NCBI RefSeq assembly: GCF_963677075.1
Contig: NZ_OY781873.1
Location: forward strand, 682,001-746,000
Source: an uncultured Sphaerochaeta sp.
GTDB taxonomy: Bacteria > Spirochaetota > Spirochaetia > Sphaerochaetales > Sphaerochaetaceae
Length of the DNA stretch: 64,000 nucleotides
Direction of reading: 5' to 3'
Shown piece after piece: positions 60,785-64,000 of this stretch (positions within the stretch are counted from its first letter, which is position 1; every line of letters begins with the position of its first letter). The notes under the pieces were generated by a model. That model searched no databases, was not told where the DNA came from, and saw nothing but the letters and a program-made list of their open reading frames with translations. A program made the translations under genes and the position numbers.

Positions 60785-60808
60785 GATTCCCCCCTCATGC
60801 GAGGGGGG
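60785..60808 (-). other. Intercistronic hairpin between binding-protein and permease genes
   Basis: CCCCCCTC-GCAT-GAGGGGGG is a perfect 8-bp G/C stem with a four-base loop on the minus strand. No T-run follows. It sits directly after the binding-protein gene. Confidence 0.75.
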
Positions 60809-60826
60809 GTGCGTAAGTATAATGGT

Positions 60827-62086
60827 TTAGTAGGAAGCAATGATATCCTTAACCGTCTGCTCCATGTCAGCAAGTGCTGCCTTGGGGTTCTGGTTCTTGG
60901 TCACTGCATACTCAAGCTTGTCGCTCAAGGTTCCATAAATCTCTTCCCATGCCGCTGTGCGGGGAGTAGGAAGTGCAAAGGCTGCTGCTGCAGCATAATC
61001 TGCACGATAGGGCAGTGCCTGCATCTCTGCTTTCTCTGCTACACTCTTGCGGGTAGGAATGTGACCTGCTTTCGCCCACATCTCACCATGGCTGGTCATC
61101 CACTTGATGAAGGTCATTGCTGCTTCAACGCGTTCAGAATCCTGGTTTTTCTGTACCGGGATAGCCAGGGTGTGTGAACCTGCCCATGCAGCCTCTCCGC
61201 CCATGATCGGAGGAAGTGGTGCGGCAGCAAAGTTCAGTCCATCCTGCTTCTCCAGGGTTCCAGTTGCCCATACACCATTGAAGTAGAATGCGGCATCGCC
61301 TAGCTTGAAGGTGTTCATGGCAGCATCGTAGTCCAGCTCAGTTGGATTTACCTTGTACTTGTGGACCAGATCCTGCAACCAAATGAGTGCTTTTTCTCCA
61401 TATGCATTATTGAAAGCAGGGGCTGATGCATCATCGGTAAGTAAACTTCCGCCCTGCTGTGCGAGCATAGACATGAATAGACGACTCAAGGTATAAGCCT
61501 TGTAGACACCAGTTGTGTTGTCGATTGCCATACCCCACTTACCGGTAGCTTGTTTCACAGCCAAGGACGCATCGATGAAATCCTGAGCACTCTCGGGAAC
61601 TTCAGTGATACCAGCCTCAGCCAGCAAATCGGTGTTGTAGTACATGACGATCGGATGGACATCGAACGGGAGCGAGTAGAGCTTGCCATCGAAACGGCAG
61701 GCATCCAGAGGAGCTGCCTGGAAATCCTCAAGGGTCTGTGCATCGACATAGGAGTCGAGGGCCAGCAAGGATCCACTCGGTACATAATTCAAGAGGTTGC
61801 CCTGGTGAACCACTACTACGTCAGGAGCAGTCTTTGCAGAAAGAGCGGTAGTGAGTTTGGTGTAGTAGTTGTCAAACTTCACCATGTCATTCTTCATGAC
61901 AATCTCATCCTGTGAAGCGTTGAATTCGTCAACCATTGCATCGAAGAATTCCCCATCTCCTCCGGTAAACAGCGACCAGAAGGTAATCTCAAGAGGGCCT
62001 TCCTTCTCTTCTTTTGTCCCTTGGGCAAAAAGCATGCCAGTTGCCAAAAGGGCGACCAAAGCGATCAATAAGATCTTGTTTTTCAT
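60827..62086 (-). CDS. Carbohydrate ABC transporter substrate-binding protein (MalE/UgpB class)
   Basis: A periplasmic oligosaccharide-binding protein of 419 residues. The signal peptide ends in GMLFAQG without a lipobox cysteine. ITFWSLFTGGDGEFFDAMVDEFNASQ and LPFDVHPIVMYYNTDLLAEAGI are family 1 marks, and GSHTLAIPVQKN lies in the ligand region. The ATG at 62084-62086 follows AAGGAGGT; the longer frame to 62110 is rejected. It feeds the two permeases downstream. Confidence 0.93.
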   Translation of the reverse strand: MKNKILLIALVALLATGMLFAQGTKEEKEGPLEITFWSLFTGGDGEFFDAMVDEFNASQDEIVMKNDMVKFDNYYTKLTTALSAKTAPDVVVVHQGNLLNYVPSGSLLALDSYVDAQTLEDFQAAPLDACRFDGKLYSLPFDVHPIVMYYNTDLLAEAGITEVPESAQDFIDASLAVKQATGKWGMAIDNTTGVYKAYTLSRLFMSMLAQQGGSLLTDDASAPAFNNAYGEKALIWLQDLVHKYKVNPTELDYDAAMNTFKLGDAAFYFNGVWATGTLEKQDGLNFAAAPLPPIMGGEAAWAGSHTLAIPVQKNQDSERVEAAMTFIKWMTSHGEMWAKAGHIPTRKSVAEKAEMQALPYRADYAAAAAFALPTPRTAAWEEIYGTLSDKLEYAVTKNQNPKAALADMEQTVKDIIASY

Positions 62087-62125
62087 GTGTACCTCCTTAT
62101 TGGAACACAAGGTAGAGTGTTATTC

Positions 62126-63124
62126 CTAACGAGTGGTTTCTCTGTACACCAACCTCGTAGGGAAGTCCGTTGTGGCATATTCAAGGTTTGGATCCTGAAT
62201 ATGGGATAGTAACGTTTCCATAGCCACGTAACCGAGTCGATATTTAGGAACATCCACGGTGCTGAGACTGGGTTGCATGAACTGGGACATATATAGGTTG
62301 TCATAGCCAAATACTTCTATATCGTCTGGGACTTTTAGGTTGTTCTCTCCCAGGCTTTTGAGCACACCCATGGCGAGCATGTCATTGAAGCAAGCCACGG
62401 CAGTGAAGCCCAACCCTCTGTTGAGGGCCTGGTTGGTCAAGGAGTAACCATCTTCAATATGTCCAGAGGCTTCAAGAATGTACTCAGGATTTACTTCCAT
62501 TCCGTTGTTTGCATATGCTTCAGCAACACCTGCAAGGCGGTCGATGGTGTTGCTCACCTTCTTCGGTCCAGCCAGATAGAGAATCTTGGTATGTCCCTTT
62601 GAGATGAGGTGTTCAAGCACTTTTCTCTGTCCGTCACGATCACTGTGCAGGACACTGTGGTCGACCAATCCTTCAAGACGCCTTCCAGGGAATACGAATG
62701 GGACTGGAAGCTTTCTGTACAGCTCAAGGTGGGAGGGGCTGTTGTCGAGAACCGGCATGCTGATGATCCCGTCAACCTTGCGGCAGAGGAACATCTTTAT
62801 CAGGTCCGCTTCTTTCTTGACCGACTCTTCCGTGCTTGCCAAAAGAATGTGGTACTCTGCCTTGGTTGCCGCTTCCTCGATGCCCCGTACCACCTCGCTG
62901 AAAAAAGGGTTAGCAGAATCGGCAGAGATGATACCGACCATTTTGGAGGAATTTGAGCGCATGCTGGCAGCAACGGTGTTGGGGATATACCCCATCTCCT
63001 GTGCCGTTTTCTTGATCAGAAGTGTGGTTTGCTCTGAGATCTTTGGATCGGAGCGCATTGCACGAGAGACCGTGTTAATAGAGAATCCTGTTGCCTTTGC
63101 GATATCCTTCAAGAGTACACTCAT
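62126..63124 (-). CDS. LacI-family transcriptional regulator
   Basis: A 332-residue sugar-responsive repressor. The N-terminal helix-turn-helix and hinge are LLKDIAKATGFSINTVSRAMR and MGYIPNTVAASMRSNSS. The C-terminal binding-protein-like domain has VDGIISMPVLDNSP and VACFNDMLAMGVL. It lies upstream of the ABC genes on the same strand. A LacI-type operator is present in its upstream region. The ATG lacks a ribosome binding site. Confidence 0.93.
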   Translation of the reverse strand: MSVLLKDIAKATGFSINTVSRAMRSDPKISEQTTLLIKKTAQEMGYIPNTVAASMRSNSSKMVGIISADSANPFFSEVVRGIEEAATKAEYHILLASTEESVKKEADLIKMFLCRKVDGIISMPVLDNSPSHLELYRKLPVPFVFPGRRLEGLVDHSVLHSDRDGQRKVLEHLISKGHTKILYLAGPKKVSNTIDRLAGVAEAYANNGMEVNPEYILEASGHIEDGYSLTNQALNRGLGFTAVACFNDMLAMGVLKSLGENNLKVPDDIEVFGYDNLYMSQFMQPSLSTVDVPKYRLGYVAMETLLSHIQDPNLEYATTDFPTRLVYRETTR

Positions 63125-63200
63125 AGGTTAAGGTTAACACGATGAACAGGGTATTCAAGGAAATACACCCATAAGGAGGGTGTTTTTAGAGTAAAAATAG

Positions 63201-63214
63201 GATTAACGTTAATC
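63201..63214. promoter_or_regulatory. LacI-type operator
   Basis: Perfect 14-base palindrome GATTAACGTTAATC with the central CG step typical of LacI-family sites. A related repeat (GGTTAAGGTTAAC) lies at 63126-63138, just before the lacI-type ATG. Both fit autoregulation. Confidence 0.7.
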
Positions 63215-64000
63215 TATTGCACGCGTGCATCAATATAATGCTTGCTCTGTTTCTTGATTTTCTTCAGCTCTTTCTTCTGAGCCTTTACCCACTCTTTTCG
63301 ACTGATCAACGCTACTTGGGCAACGGGCCTACCACTGATGAACTGGATGATGGCACTCTCTGTTTCCTCTGTCCCTGTCGCCTTCGGGTAGTTGATGAAG
63401 CCATGGATGGTCTTCTTCACCTCAAGGTATTTTACCGGGGTGTCTGCTGAAGCCAATGCATCGGCATAGAGCATCCCATCATCATGGAGGGGGTCGTACT
63501 CAGCACCAATGATCAGTGTTTCGGGAAGTCTGCTATGATCTTTTGCGAGCAGTGGGGAGAAATTTGGATTGAGGATATCCTTTGGTTCTCGTTGGTAGCT
63601 GTTGATGAAGAAAGCCATCTGTTTGTCAGTCAACGAAGGAGCATCCTTATGCTTCTCATAACTATTGGTCCTCATCCGGCCGTCAGTTACAGGATAGAGC
63701 AGGACCTGACCGGCAATGGCAGGACCCTTTCGGTCACGTGCAAGGCGACTGACCACTGCAGCAAGGTTTCCTCCTGCGCTGTCTCCGATCAAGAAGATTC
63801 GATCTGGGTCCGTCTTCCAATAGCGGCATCCTGCTGCTGCCCAAACCAATGTATCATAACAATCCTCAACCGCTGTAGGGAATTTGTACTTTGGCGCAAG
63901 TCGATAATCCACGGAGAGTACTGCTGCCCCAGTAATATCGGCTAGATGGGCACATAGGAAGTTGTAGAGATCCATGTTCCCCCACACCCAACCACCACCA
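63214..64000 (-). CDS. Alpha/beta hydrolase (HSL-type esterase), 5' end outside the window
   Basis: A partial gene; the frame runs off the window edge. The edge sequence encodes GGGWVWGNMD, the HGGGW oxyanion motif of hormone-sensitive-lipase-type esterases. YRLAPKYKFPTAVEDC, the nucleophile GDSAGGN, the acid in EYDPLHDDG and the base in IHGFINYP complete the catalytic set. The C-terminus has a basic tail. It likely removes acyl groups from small esters, perhaps acetylated sugars of the adjacent cluster. Confidence 0.9.
   Translation of the reverse strand, partial: GGGWVWGNMDLYNFLCAHLADITGAAVLSVDYRLAPKYKFPTAVEDCYDTLVWAAAGCRYWKTDPDRIFLIGDSAGGNLAAVVSRLARDRKGPAIAGQVLLYPVTDGRMRTNSYEKHKDAPSLTDKQMAFFINSYQREPKDILNPNFSPLLAKDHSRLPETLIIGAEYDPLHDDGMLYADALASADTPVKYLEVKKTIHGFINYPKATGTEETESAIIQFISGRPVAQVALISRKEWVKAQKKELKKIKKQSKHYIDARVQ

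Noticed and set aside
1-64000. CRISPR arrays, insertion sequences, tRNA and rRNA genes
   Set aside because: Reading both strands I saw no regular repeat-spacer array, transposase, tRNA-like fold or rRNA segment.

Overview
The window looks like chromosomal DNA of a free-living or gut-associated anaerobic spirochaete, most like Sphaerochaeta. This is inferred from gene content, not from a marker gene. The supporting features are a 1178-residue pyruvate:ferredoxin oxidoreductase, an adenosylcobalamin-dependent ribonucleotide reductase, rubredoxin, NADP-type glutamate dehydrogenase, and many TRAP and ABC carbohydrate/acid importers whose binding proteins have signal peptides ending in Ala-(Gln)-Gly. 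I saw no tRNA, rRNA, insertion sequence, phage gene or CRISPR array.

Layout. 1-2650 (minus): tandem GNAT protein, CorA, YhhN membrane protein. 2731-8143 (plus): AT-rich cassette 1 with a TRAP transporter (DctPQM), a GntR regulator and a two-subunit transketolase. 8242-12712: a type IIA topoisomerase pair and a pseudouridine synthase. 12787-13770: aldo/keto reductase. 13856-21431: cassette 2 with a racemase-superfamily protein, a second split transketolase, a second DctPQM, a transaldolase-family enzyme, a cupin and a GntR regulator. 21428-24421 (minus): a 997-residue protein joining two receiver-like domains to a PEP-synthase-type ATP-binding domain. 24592-34925: glutamate dehydrogenase, B12-dependent ribonucleotide reductase behind a pair of NrdR boxes, an MFS protein, NifJ and an intracellular pectinesterase-like protein.

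35102-43133 holds a galactose-type ABC importer (mglBAC) convergent with a three-gene sensing operon: response regulator, YesM-type kinase and sugar-binding lipoprotein. 43175-48149 holds two nitroreductases, an MFS protein, a flavin-binding protein, rubredoxin, a WYL regulator and SlyX. 48153-51025 is a MarR regulator with a CoA-disulfide reductase/rhodanese/TusA/DsrE fusion. A likely structured small RNA lies at about 51341-51548. 51820-55543 is a third TRAP operon with its own GntR regulator. 55571-64000 holds an SGNH esterase and a minus-strand sugar cluster: esterase (cut by the window edge), LacI regulator, ABC binding protein, two permeases, an unclassified 682-residue protein that may be a glycosidase, and an EEP-family phosphohydrolase.

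How the parts work together. Most of the window is import plus local control of a carbon source, feeding pentose-phosphate-type carbon shuffling and pyruvate oxidation through ferredoxin. Four themes recur: (1) two TRAP plus transketolase cassettes with no kinase; (2) strong hairpins between binding-protein genes and their permease or ATPase genes; (3) several genes with a -10 box 6-8 bases before the ATG and no ribosome binding site, which predicts leaderless mRNAs; (4) dyad operators next to local regulators. Starts are often moved downstream of the longest ORF because a clear Shine-Dalgarno sequence or the family's usual N-terminus supports the later codon.
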